Positions 8,024-16,773 of a DNA stretch of 36,764 bases are shown here, one piece after another. Positions within the stretch are counted from its first letter, which is position 1, and each line of letters starts with the position of its first letter. Source of the DNA: Anaerolineae bacterium (GTDB lineage Bacteria; Chloroflexota; Anaerolineae; J102). The stretch lies in assembly GCA_027002405.1 (NCBI GenBank), contig JALWZT010000311.1, forward strand, positions 1-36,764, read 5' to 3'. The translations under genes were made by a program, and so were the position numbers. A model generated the notes under the pieces. That model was not told the DNA's origin. It worked only from the letters and a program-made list of their open reading frames with translations, and made no database searches.

Positions 8024-10965
8024 CTGACAAGCCTGTCAACGGAACCAACCACAACACTCACGTAACCGCACAAGGAGGTGCGAGAATGCCTGCTGAACTG
8101 CACATCGAACCCACGCTGTTCATGTACGACGGCACCAGCGCTGGCAAGGTGGGTATGTATCTGAAACAACTCTTCAAGGAGAGTTATGGAGCCGATCTGC
8201 CCATCCTCCAGCATCTGTGGATCGACACAGACAGCAATCCCGATTCGGAAGTGCTGCGCTGGTACAAGGCCGAAGAGCGGTCGCTTCTGACCGGATTCAA
8301 CGCCGACGCTGTACTGGCCAATCTGAACAACTACCCCACCATCAAATCCTTCTGGCCCCGCGGCAGTCGCCTGCGTCCCGGCTTCGTCAAGGATGGCGCT
8401 GGCCAGATCCGGCTGCAAGGACGGCTGGCGCTGCACCGGATGTTCGCTGACCGCACCAACGGTCCAGCCTTGATCGACCGTCTGCGCGCCGCCACCGATG
8501 CGTTGCAGCAGATTAGCAACTACGATGCGGTGGAGGCCATGAGCAACGAGCAGATGCGCTTCATCGTGGAACGCAACAGCGTGCGCGTGGTCATCGTCAA
8601 TACGCTTTGCGGCGGCACCGGCAGTGGCGTCACCTGGGATGTGGCCTATCTTGTCCGCCAGCTTCTGAAAGGGCGGAATCCCACCATCATCCATGTGGGG
8701 GTTCTGCCCCCGGTGGTGGACACGGCCCTGAAGAACGAGATTCAGGTGCAACGGGAGAAGATTCGGGCCAACGCCTACGCCTGGCTGAAGGAGCACGAGT
8801 ACCTGCTGGAGCATCCTCACTGGCGGCAGGCCTATCCCGAGGGCGCTCCCCTGAACATCCAGGCGCCTCCCTTCAATCTCCGCTTCCTGGTGGATATCGC
8901 CAACCAGGCGGGTGATCGGCTGAATGCCGATGACGACGTCTATCGGATGATCGCCCTGGCCCTGTTCCTGGACACCGGCTCCTCCATTGCCGGTGCGATT
9001 CGAGGCTTCACCGCCAACACCGGCGTGCTGCTGGAAGAATTCCATGGCCGCCGCCGGGCCTACAGTTCCCTGGCCGCCGCCTCCCTGATTTTCCCGGTGG
9101 AAAAGATCAGCGCCTATTGCGGCGCAAAACTGGGAATGGAGATGGTGCAGCAGGGAATGTTGGCCCAACCCGATGGCCAGGAAGTTACCCAGGCCACGGC
9201 TGCGCTGTTGAGTCGCCTGGAATTGAAAGACACCCGGCTGCTGGACATCCTGTTGGACGAGCACCGCATCGTAAACAACAATGCACCGGCGATTCGCAAG
9301 AGCGACGACGTGGAAAAAATCCGCAAGCTGCTGGCCACGCAGGAACAGACCAATGAGCGGGACCGCCGTCATCTGGAAAAACGCATTACCGAGGAGGGCA
9401 AGGCTCTGGGCCAAAAGCTCCTCACCAGCCTGGACTCCGAGCTGGCTTCCCTGGCGCAGGCCAAAGGCTTTCCCTTCGCCCGCACCGTGATCGGCCAACT
9501 GCTGATGCTGCCTGCGGTGGATGGCTTCATTCCCGAAGACACGAATTCCCTCCTGGGTCTCCGGCAGCGGCTGGTGCAACAGGGCGTGAGTGAGGCGGAC
9601 CTGCGGGAGGAGGAAGAGAAGTACCGTCAGGCCCGCGAGAAACTTCGCTCCCTGGAGGGCGGCTTCCTGAAAGGAATGCGCAAGAAGGTGCGAGGCAAGG
9701 CCTGGAAAAAGGACCTGGATCGGTATCGCAACGATGCCCTGCAGGCCATGGACGAGGCCAATCGCATCAGCCTGCAACTGGCTGCGCAACGAGCCGCCGA
9801 TGACATCTACAACCAGTTGATCGAACGGGTGCAGATGCTCAAGGACGACCTGGCGCTGGCGGAACGCACGGCGTTGCGAGCACTCGACAACCTGGAGCAA
9901 AGTGCGCAGGAACGGCTGGAGCCCGCCACCTCACGGGATGGCGTCTTCGAGATGGTCATCGAGGCGGTGGATGCGGAGTACATCCAGGCCTACTACCACC
10001 GGCATTCCCGCAATCTCAGCCCGCTGGATATCTACCGCTCCTATACCGCGACGCAATCCATCGGCAAGGTGGCGGATCTGCGGCAGTGGAAGGAAGATGA
10101 TCTGGCCCAACAGATTCAGGAGCATGCCGCCGAAGTCTTCCGGGCCGAGCTGGAGCAAACCTCCCTGCTGGAGGCGCTGGCCGAGCATTACGGCGATAAC
10201 ACCTTGCAAAAGGTCGAATCGCTGCTGGATCGCCTGGTGAGATACACGCATCCCTTCTGGCATTATGATGCGGATAGCGGCATCAACGGCCAGGAAGGCA
10301 AGAGCATCATGGGCGTGGAGGATGAACACAGTCCGCTGATCCCGCCCAAATACCGGGACAACATCCAGTATGAGCTCAAGTCCACCGGATTCCGGCATCG
10401 CATCGACGTGGCCCGGGTACAGCATGGTCTTCCCGCCTTCCTGCTGCGAGGCATGGACGAATACAAGGTCTACTACGACATGAAACGGAAGGGCATCGAC
10501 CCGCTGCACGTCATCCCCGACGTCGCGGATTTCCGTGAGGTCATCCCCGATGAACGGCAGGAAGCGCGAGAGATCTTCGCCGTGGCCGCGGCCTTCGATT
10601 ACATCGTCCAGATCGGCGCCTGGTACTACTTCGACCCCAAGAAGGAGTACCTGGCCAACAAAATCCATCCCGGACGCAGCCAGCGGCTGGCCCAGGGCCG
10701 GGAGAAGGCCGAGGGCGAGTTCGTGCAAAACGACGAGTTCGTGCAAATGGCCGAGCGCCTGGTGGAACGCGATATCGAAAACATGGGCAACCAGGCCGCC
10801 ATCGCCAGGCTACAGGAGCGCATCCAGTCGCACAGGCAGGCGCTGTCCAAAATGCCCATCGACAACGAGCTGCGCAGGCAGTATCGGAAAGAGATCGAGG
10901 CCCTTGAGGCCAAACAGCGCCAGTTGGGCCTCATCTCTCCCGAAGACATGCTGATGGCAGCCTGA
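8020..10965 (+). CDS. divergent tubulin/FtsZ-like GTPase with long helical tail, 981 aa
   Basis: The N-terminal third matches the bacterial tubulin-like group (Tubulin_2 type): LHIEPTLFMYDGTSAGKVGMYL at the start of the Rossmann fold, and LCGGTGSGVTWDVAYLVRQLL (about 195-215), which is the tubulin/FtsZ glycine loop GGTGSG that binds GTP phosphates. After about residue 400 there are long charged helices, partly coiled coil (ERDRRHLEKRITEEGKALGQKL; QAREKLRSLEGGFLKGMRKKVRGKAWKKDLDRY). No membrane helix is seen, so it should be cytosolic or membrane-recruited by its partners. It may polymerise and move or shape membrane together with the VWA-FHA protein. Two in-frame starts are possible (8020 and 8086), each with its own AAGGAGG. 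Confidence 0.75.
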   Translation: MTDKPVNGTNHNTHVTAQGGARMPAELHIEPTLFMYDGTSAGKVGMYLKQLFKESYGADLPILQHLWIDTDSNPDSEVLRWYKAEERSLLTGFNADAVLANLNNYPTIKSFWPRGSRLRPGFVKDGAGQIRLQGRLALHRMFADRTNGPALIDRLRAATDALQQISNYDAVEAMSNEQMRFIVERNSVRVVIVNTLCGGTGSGVTWDVAYLVRQLLKGRNPTIIHVGVLPPVVDTALKNEIQVQREKIRANAYAWLKEHEYLLEHPHWRQAYPEGAPLNIQAPPFNLRFLVDIANQAGDRLNADDDVYRMIALALFLDTGSSIAGAIRGFTANTGVLLEEFHGRRRAYSSLAAASLIFPVEKISAYCGAKLGMEMVQQGMLAQPDGQEVTQATAALLSRLELKDTRLLDILLDEHRIVNNNAPAIRKSDDVEKIRKLLATQEQTNERDRRHLEKRITEEGKALGQKLLTSLDSELASLAQAKGFPFARTVIGQLLMLPAVDGFIPEDTNSLLGLRQRLVQQGVSEADLREEEEKYRQAREKLRSLEGGFLKGMRKKVRGKAWKKDLDRYRNDALQAMDEANRISLQLAAQRAADDIYNQLIERVQMLKDDLALAERTALRALDNLEQSAQERLEPATSRDGVFEMVIEAVDAEYIQAYYHRHSRNLSPLDIYRSYTATQSIGKVADLRQWKEDDLAQQIQEHAAEVFRAELEQTSLLEALAEHYGDNTLQKVESLLDRLVRYTHPFWHYDADSGINGQEGKSIMGVEDEHSPLIPPKYRDNIQYELKSTGFRHRIDVARVQHGLPAFLLRGMDEYKVYYDMKRKGIDPLHVIPDVADFREVIPDERQEAREIFAVAAAFDYIVQIGAWYYFDPKKEYLANKIHPGRSQRLAQGREKAEGEFVQNDEFVQMAERLVERDIENMGNQAAIARLQERIQSHRQALSKMPIDNELRRQYRKEIEALEAKQRQLGLISPEDMLMAA
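8072..8088 (+). promoter_or_regulatory. second Shine-Dalgarno and start for the tubulin-like gene
   Basis: AAGGAGG (8072-8078) stands 7 bases before an in-frame ATG at 8086 (MPAELHIEPTLF). The upstream start at 8020 also has AAGGAGG (8007-8013) with 6-base spacing. The family core begins just after the second start, and the first 22 residues look unstructured (Asn/Thr/His-rich). Either two isoforms are made or the second start is the main one. Confidence 0.6.
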
Positions 10966-10986
10966 CCCACCCTTCACCCACACGCA

Positions 10987-11013
10987 GGATGGGGCGGCGC
11001 CCCCGCCCCATCC
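10987..11013. promoter_or_regulatory. perfect 11-bp hairpin between two operon genes
   Basis: GGATGGGGCGG (10987-10997) and CCGCCCCATCC (11003-11013) form a perfect stem with a 5-nt loop. No T run follows, so it is unlikely to be a simple terminator. It may cap or stabilise the upstream mRNA or reduce expression of the next gene. Confidence 0.6.
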
Positions 11014-11038
11014 ATCCCCATCTGACCGGAGTATTGCC

Positions 11039-13339
11039 ATGACTGGCTCCTCACTGTTTCAATCCAAACCAACTCCAACCATTCTGCTGGCGCTGGATAC
11101 ATTCGCCATCGAGGTGATGGGGGATGTGCAACGGGTCTTCGTCCAGGAAGACGCTGCGCGACAAACCGTCACTCTGGGGCTGGCGCTTGATGGCTCCGGG
11201 AATTTGAGCCTGCTGACGCCCGCGTCCACAAACAGCGTGCTGGACAAATTGATCTCGGAGCAGGCACCCTTGCCCGTCCTCCTTGAGGAGGCAATGAGAT
11301 TGCTGCGCACCGATGAGGTCCTGGCGCGAGCCGGTCTGGCGGAATTGAGGAATCCTCCCCTGGACGTTTTCATCCTGGGTGATTTGCGCCATCGCGAGAC
11401 GGCGCAGGCTCTCTTCCCGGCGCTTGCGCTGGTGGATCAGTTGCTGGCGTCCGATCCCTATGGTGAGGCGCATTTGTTCCTGAACATTGCCCGGTTTGCC
11501 AGCGATGATGAACATGATGATGTCGATGCTGACGGGTTGATATCCCTGTTGAAAGGGTTGGGCGCATTGCGATCAGGCCATATTGCGGCTGCCAGGGAGT
11601 CATTGAAATCCTGGGTGAACAATGATGTCTTACGCCCCATCGATGCCCACATCTATCTGTTCGACCGGGCCAAGGAGGGGCGACGCGAAGTCCGGGATAT
11701 AGATGAGATTCGCACCATCATGGGCAATGTCCTGATGGCGTTCATGTCCGCGGGCCTCGCCCAGGAGATGGCGTCCCGCGTGTCCAGAACCACGGTCATC
11801 GAGCTGGAAGCGCCCTTTCACAGTGCAGGTGCGGCGATGATTTTCTTCGACCCGCAGCCTGTCATCGAGCAGTGCGCCGCCCGGTTGAGCCGGGAGTTCA
11901 TCACTGAGGAGCTGGTGGCCGAAGCCCAACCTCCAGGACGGGTCTTCAACGACTGGCTGACCGGCTTGAAAGAGGAAACGGGCGCTGTCCAGGAATGGAT
12001 GATCGCCGCTCTGGAGGATACGCCGCTGGAGCTTCATGCCCATGACCGCCGGATGTGGCTGGGCCTGCATTTCTCCGGTTTCGACTTCGATCATGTCTCA
12101 CCTCAGCGCTGGGCGAAGGTCATCGCCACCCATGACGCCATGTTCGCCCAAAGTCAGGCTCCCAAAATCCAGGATACATTGAACGAAAACATCGAGAAGC
12201 TACGTCAACGCACCAGGCAACGACTTGATGCGGCTGTGGATGAACTGCCGCAGCGTCCAGACCTCTATCCCGGTGGGCTGAACGCCTCCCGTCAGCTCCT
12301 GCGCAGGCTGGACGACTGGCTGGAGGAGCGCCTGACAGAAGTCGAATCGATTGACGCCGGGGCATCCCCGGATTTCGAAAGACAACTGGCGCATCTGGCG
12401 AAAGAAGCGCAGGGCATCCCTGACCTCCGTCCCTTCGCCCTCAGGTTGTTCTTACTCGGCGTGATGGTCTTCTATCTGGTGGAGATGTCCGTTTCGACAC
12501 TGGGAGATGTTGTCGCCCTGAGCGCCGTAGCGGGCTGGCTTGCGGGCGGGGCTGCCGCCCTGATAGCGATGCTCGCCAGCGTGTTCTGGTTGCACCGCAA
12601 GGAGCGGCATCTGGTGGCCCTGCGTGAGGCATGCATTCGCACCTCCGAAGCCCGACATGCCCGCGACCTGGAAACCCATTTGCGGAGGAAGCTGGCTGAT
12701 CTTGTGCGCGATTTGCGCAACAAGGTCCTTGAAAGCCAGCAACGCCTCGGTGATCTGGAGGCGTCGTTGCGGGAGTTGACCGCTGAAGCGGCGTCACTCC
12801 CTTCACAGCCCACTTCTCCCTTCCGGCTACGGGCGGCGGATGAAGCGGTTACTGACTGGGCATACCAGCGCTGGCGGTCATCCACTGCGGAGATGCGCCG
12901 TCCTCTGCTGGCGGAGCAGCGCTTGCTGAGGGGATGGCAATCACTGGAAGCATCCGCTCTTCGGGATCGTCTGCTGACATTCAGTCGTCAACAGTTCGCC
13001 GCCATCCGCTCTCTGACCCTGACCGAGGCGCTGCGTCACCGTCAGGATGAAGGGACCAAAGCGATTTCCGTTCTGAAGCGCAGCTCCACGCCGTTATTGC
13101 GCCCCAACTTCGACAGCCTCGGCGGCGGCCGATATGCGCAACTCAACCAGATCATCATCCTGCCCCCAGGAGGAACGCCGATTCGTGGTCAGATTCTCGA
13201 CGAGAACTGGGAAGTGGTTGAGGGCATTCATCCTCGCCTTCTCATTGCCTTACGGGTGCGACATCTGCTGCCCCTGGCGTCACTGGAGGCTGTCCAACAC
13301 CGGGCTATTCCGACCGCCATCCGGGAGGAATCCATATAG
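11039..13339 (+). CDS. membrane-anchored coiled-coil protein of the tubulin-like operon, 766 aa
   Basis: I do not recognise a named family. Residues 1-420 look globular and soluble (alternating strands and helices: PTILLALDTFAIEVMG, PPLDVFILGD, DAHIYLFDRAK). Two hydrophobic segments lie around 466-518 (LFLLGVMVFYLVEMSVS and AGWLAGGAAALIAMLASVFWL). They are followed by a long charged coiled coil of about 80 residues (RKERHLVALREACIRTSEAR ... SQQRLGDLEASLRELTAE) and a C-terminal soluble part. The layout fits a membrane-embedded adaptor linking the tubulin-like protein to the membrane. It is 73 bases downstream of that gene on the same strand. The start at 11039 follows a weak site (CCGGAG). Confidence 0.65.
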   Translation: MTGSSLFQSKPTPTILLALDTFAIEVMGDVQRVFVQEDAARQTVTLGLALDGSGNLSLLTPASTNSVLDKLISEQAPLPVLLEEAMRLLRTDEVLARAGLAELRNPPLDVFILGDLRHRETAQALFPALALVDQLLASDPYGEAHLFLNIARFASDDEHDDVDADGLISLLKGLGALRSGHIAAARESLKSWVNNDVLRPIDAHIYLFDRAKEGRREVRDIDEIRTIMGNVLMAFMSAGLAQEMASRVSRTTVIELEAPFHSAGAAMIFFDPQPVIEQCAARLSREFITEELVAEAQPPGRVFNDWLTGLKEETGAVQEWMIAALEDTPLELHAHDRRMWLGLHFSGFDFDHVSPQRWAKVIATHDAMFAQSQAPKIQDTLNENIEKLRQRTRQRLDAAVDELPQRPDLYPGGLNASRQLLRRLDDWLEERLTEVESIDAGASPDFERQLAHLAKEAQGIPDLRPFALRLFLLGVMVFYLVEMSVSTLGDVVALSAVAGWLAGGAAALIAMLASVFWLHRKERHLVALREACIRTSEARHARDLETHLRRKLADLVRDLRNKVLESQQRLGDLEASLRELTAEAASLPSQPTSPFRLRAADEAVTDWAYQRWRSSTAEMRRPLLAEQRLLRGWQSLEASALRDRLLTFSRQQFAAIRSLTLTEALRHRQDEGTKAISVLKRSSTPLLRPNFDSLGGGRYAQLNQIIILPPGGTPIRGQILDENWEVVEGIHPRLLIALRVRHLLPLASLEAVQHRAIPTAIREESI

Positions 13340-13405
13340 CGCCACCCACATTCTACATCCCCCATGATCCACATTTTCTCACCCATTCACAAAAGGAGTG
13401 TCACC

Positions 13406-13822
13406 ATGAAAACCCGAGGCATTGCCCTGTTGTTTCTTCTGCTGATCCTGGCCGCCGTGCTGTCGGGCTGCGGAAAGCTTCTGCCCCCTGGCCCGGAGAA
13501 GGTGGCGGCGGACTGGTACGAGGCGCTGGGCGCGTTTGATACCGCCCGCATGTACCAGCTCACCCATCCTGAACAGCGGGAGACGTTGCAGCGAACTCTG
13601 GACAATCCCATCACCAGTTTGCTCAACCTGACGGGGCTGGCTGGCGCCACCTACTTCGACATGCAGTATGAGGTGGTGGCGAAAGATGGTGATATGGCCA
13701 TGGTGCATGTCACCGGCAAGGCCAGCACCAAACTCGGCTCCATCACCGATGTGGACGAAACCATCGAGCTGCGCCGTTATGACGGCCACTGGTACGTCTG
13801 GGATATCGGTAGCGGCTGGTAG
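13406..13822 (+). CDS. lipoprotein, 138 aa, NTF2-like/DUF4878-like
   Basis: The start at 13406 follows AAAAGGAG and gives a lipoprotein signal, MKTRGIALLFLLLILAAVLSGCG, with the lipobox LSGC (Cys about residue 22). The ORF-track start at 13364 would add residues before the signal peptide. The mature part (EKVAADWYEALGAFDTARMYQLTHPEQRE ... ELRRYDGHWYVWDIGSGW) has the pattern of small NTF2-like lipoproteins: an N-terminal helical pair and a strand ending in a Trp-Tyr-Val-type motif. It probably binds a partner or ligand outside the membrane. Sixth gene of the operon. Confidence 0.65.
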   Translation: MKTRGIALLFLLLILAAVLSGCGKLLPPGPEKVAADWYEALGAFDTARMYQLTHPEQRETLQRTLDNPITSLLNLTGLAGATYFDMQYEVVAKDGDMAMVHVTGKASTKLGSITDVDETIELRRYDGHWYVWDIGSGW

Positions 13823-13901
13823 CCGTATTCAATCCATTCTGGCGAGGGCGGGACGACCCGTCCTCGCATCCTCGATTGCTTTCAGACGACAGGAGGTTAT
13901 C

Positions 13902-14381
13902 GTGAAACCCAATCGCTCTCTCATCGCTTTGACAATCTTCGTCATCCTGTTCTTCGTCATCCCAGGCCATCTCTGGGTGATGCACGCTATGGAACCGTGG
14001 GTGTTTGCAGTCCCCACATTTGGCCTGGCGGGCCTGCCCAGCCCGCTGATCGTGCATCTGGAGCTGAGCGCGGTGGCAGTTCTCGCAGCCGCATACGTTG
14101 TCATCAACCTGATGATCGCCCTCGCATTCCGCTTGTTGCAGGTCTATCACTATGAACCGATTCTGGCGCGCCTGGCTGCTTACACAGATGGGCAGGGGTT
14201 GCATGGCATCGCCTGGCTGACGGGCCTGGCTGCGCTGGCAGGGCTGGTTCTGGCTGTTGCCCTGGCCCCCTTCCAGCCCACCGAGGGCGTGGCTTTGCTC
14301 TCTCTGCTCGTGGCTGTGCAATCCTTTACCGTGAGAGGCAAGACGCAGTCTCCTTCAACGGCCTATATCCAGCCGTCATAG
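13902..14381 (+). CDS. multi-spanning membrane protein, 159 aa (GTG start)
   Basis: A GTG at 13902 is chosen because ACAGGAGG lies 5-6 bases upstream and MKPNRSLIALTIFVILFFVIPG is a natural membrane-protein N-terminus; the longer ORF crosses the previous gene in another frame. Four hydrophobic segments are seen, at about residues 7-27, 46-76, 102-125 and 128-142. No family is recognised. It ends the operon; no convincing terminator follows, and the sequence passes into transposon debris. Confidence 0.6.
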   Translation: MKPNRSLIALTIFVILFFVIPGHLWVMHAMEPWVFAVPTFGLAGLPSPLIVHLELSAVAVLAAAYVVINLMIALAFRLLQVYHYEPILARLAAYTDGQGLHGIAWLTGLAALAGLVLAVALAPFQPTEGVALLSLLVAVQSFTVRGKTQSPSTAYIQPS

Positions 14382-14499
14382 ATTTCCTCTCCGCCTCCAG
14401 AACCTTATGCCTATCACGGATTCACTCTCCTTCTGGCCAGATGGCCAAGGCAGTATGGGGTCTGAGCATCATACTACTTCAGTCCTCTTTTATCATATA

Positions 14500-15190
14500 A
14501 GGTCAACCACCGGCGAGAAGCGCCTAAGGAGATCGAGTTTACTCGGTCAGTGTCGCGGCAAAAGGGGAAGTTATTTATGGACGATCGCTAAAGGCGAACG
14601 CGTCCTTCGCAGCGAGGCCATCATCCATAACACCAAAGCTTTACCCATCAAACGGTCTCCGCCTTATTTCCAAGACATCGTGACCGAACTGGAGCAAATC
14701 CTGGTGCGTTTTCTGGACGCCTTACATTGTGTGGTGTGGACGTCACCTTTCTGCCTGATGGCATCCTGCATCAACTGGAACAACTTGGCTTCATTGGCGA
14801 CAGAAAAATTTCTGGCATCCATCTTTCCGAGCCGCGATTGCGAGCTGTGATGGAGACTGTTATCCGCTTGGCGGCAACGCCTGGAGGGATTGGATTCGCA
14901 CCTCCGTAGTCACTGAAAGGGTGAGATCCTTGTTGGGGTGGAAGGATTAGGCGTACCATTCCTGGCAAGCCTCCTATGATCTGCGCAAATTGCGGGCCAA
15001 GGGCTGGGTTCAAAAAATTGGCAACTCACATAAGTACGAAGTCCTGCCAGAGGACCTGAAAGTGATGATCGCTTTACTCGTTCTGCGCGAGAAAGTTATC
15101 AAGTCGGGTTTAAGTGGCGCGGGCAAACTCATGCCAGGACCGGAACCAAAATTCATCAGCCAACTCGATCGGCATATTCTGGATGGCTTT
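14500..15190 (+). pseudogene. decayed transposon-associated gene
   Basis: One protein can be followed through three frames: GERVLRSEAIIHNTKALPI...ILVRFLDALHCV (frame of 14407-14850), then DVTFLPDGILHQLEQLGFIGDRKISGIHLSEPRLRAVMETVIRLAATPGG (14727-14909), then after stops QASYDLRKLRAKGWVQKIGNSHKYEVLPEDLKVMIALLVLREKVI (14950-15110). The last part is a winged-helix-like segment that I associate from memory with a multi-copy, element-linked protein family in Chloroflexota; I cannot name the family. Several frameshifts and stops mean it is not functional. It marks the edge between the GC-rich operon and the AT-rich island. Confidence 0.55.
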
Positions 15191-15752
15191 CGAGTATCGA
15201 ATTGCATTGTCAACACCCAAAAGAGAGACCACCCTTATTTGACATGTATTATTATTTTTCATACAATGTTATTAGTCTCATTCCGAAAAAGATATTGCAG
15301 TTACCCTCCGTACGAATCAAGTATCGTTGTATCAATACATCTCTCATGGGTAAAAAATCAAAGATGCGCACATTTGGAACATGAGTCGAATTGCAGTAGA
15401 TCACGATTGCGTCTGCAAACGCACCCGAATGAATTCAGATCTGAGGGCGTTCCGCTGCATGTCTCCCTTCGGGAACATTTTTCGCCCGTTTGGCCGCCTA
15501 GTCCTGATTTTCATCGACGGGCCAGCAGGAATCGTGAATTACTGAAATTGAATTTTGGTGCAATATTTAGTAGCCAGGAAATCACACTACCTTACGAGAG
15601 TATTATCGACATACAGGTTGACCATATTTAAAAGTGCAAACATAGTAAAATCACATAGCATACTGTATGTCTTTATGTTTTGCCAAAAGTCTATTAGAGA
15701 TTGACTGAACAATTTTTCTATCACCCCTTATTATTCTCCGTAATTAAATACA
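15191..15752. other. AT-rich non-coding stretch
   Basis: No supported gene. The ORFs here are short and lack ribosome binding sites. The trailing part (about 15630-15752) is very AT-rich and should hold the promoter of the next gene; TTGACT occurs at about 15701, but no -10 hexamer at standard spacing is convincing. Confidence 0.4.
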
Positions 15753-16709
15753 ATGATTGATGAACTAAATGCAGACATATATGGGGGCAAAGCTGCCAGT
15801 CTTGTATGGTTGAAAGCCAATGGATTCAATCCCCCAAACTTTATTATTTTGCCTTATCGTGAATTAAACCGAAATCTGGATATGAGACATATCGCTCAAT
15901 TGATAGCGCGCCTTGAAAGCGCACTGGTGTCAAATAACGATAGTTCCGATTTTTTTGATACGAGATCGATGATTATCAATTTCATTGCAGAGAAATTACG
16001 CGACGAAATCAGGAATACTCCTTTGGATATTGAAATTATCAATAAAATTTCTCACGCTTGGAAAAGTGGCTTTTTCGGAACAACTGTCGCAGTTCGTTCT
16101 TCGGCAAAGACAGAAGATAGCCTAAGAGGTTCTTCTGCGGGGCAATACGAGACAGCATTGGGCATATCTTCTCTTAGTGACTTGTTAGGTGCAGTGCGTG
16201 AGATTCAATCATCGTACTTCACAATCCGTGCAATTCGTTATCGTTCTGCTCATGGGCTCACGCACGCACTCGAAATGTCCGTAGTTATTCAAGAAATGAT
16301 TCCCGCATTAATTTCTGGAATTGCTTTTTCTAAGAATCCTATCACAAGGGAGAGTTATGATTCTGTGGTTATCAACGCCAGCTGGGGACTAGGAGATTTG
16401 ATTGTGGGAGGAGAAGTTCAACCTGATGAATATGTAATAGATGTTCGGAAATCTCAGATACTTGCAAAACATAGGGGTACTAAGCAAAAAATTCATACAG
16501 TTGATACCCAGCATAATAAACGTGTAGAACAAAAAAGATCGAATACAGAATATTGCTTAAATGATGAAGAAGCAATTAATTTAGCAAAACTCATTAACGA
16601 TCTTGAAAAACGAATTGGTTATCCTGTTGATGTCGAATGGGTGGCTACGTCGGAAGACGATTCATTAAAATTTCGATTTCTCCAAGCTCGCCCTATTACT
16701 ACCCTGTGA
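15753..16709 (+). CDS. ATP-grasp domain protein (PPDK/PEP synthase N-terminal type), 318 aa
   Basis: This is a free-standing PPDK_N domain. It starts with YGGKAASLVWLKANGFNPPNFIIL (family pattern GGKxAxLxxLxxxGxxVPxGF). It has VAVRSSAKTEDSLRGSSAGQYETALGI (about 115-141, the nucleotide-binding RSSA..ED..xSxAGQ..T motif) and SGIAFSKNPIT, and it ends with VDVEWVAT...FLQARPITTL, where the family domain ends. In rifampin phosphotransferase and PEP synthase this domain splits ATP and passes the beta phosphate to a swivelling His domain. Here that His domain is on the next gene, so the two proteins should work as a split enzyme. No Shine-Dalgarno is visible before the ATG. GC content is low. Confidence 0.8.
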   Translation: MIDELNADIYGGKAASLVWLKANGFNPPNFIILPYRELNRNLDMRHIAQLIARLESALVSNNDSSDFFDTRSMIINFIAEKLRDEIRNTPLDIEIINKISHAWKSGFFGTTVAVRSSAKTEDSLRGSSAGQYETALGISSLSDLLGAVREIQSSYFTIRAIRYRSAHGLTHALEMSVVIQEMIPALISGIAFSKNPITRESYDSVVINASWGLGDLIVGGEVQPDEYVIDVRKSQILAKHRGTKQKIHTVDTQHNKRVEQKRSNTEYCLNDEEAINLAKLINDLEKRIGYPVDVEWVATSEDDSLKFRFLQARPITTL

Positions 16710-16773
16710 TTTTATAATGAATTGAGCATTTCCAATCTATGATTATATCATTTATTAAAAGAGAGGTTTTTCA

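Noticed and set aside
7990-9900. 636-aa - strand ORF opposite the tubulin-like gene
   Set aside because: Opposite a gene with GGTGSG motif and ribosome binding sites; no start signal or recognisable domain.
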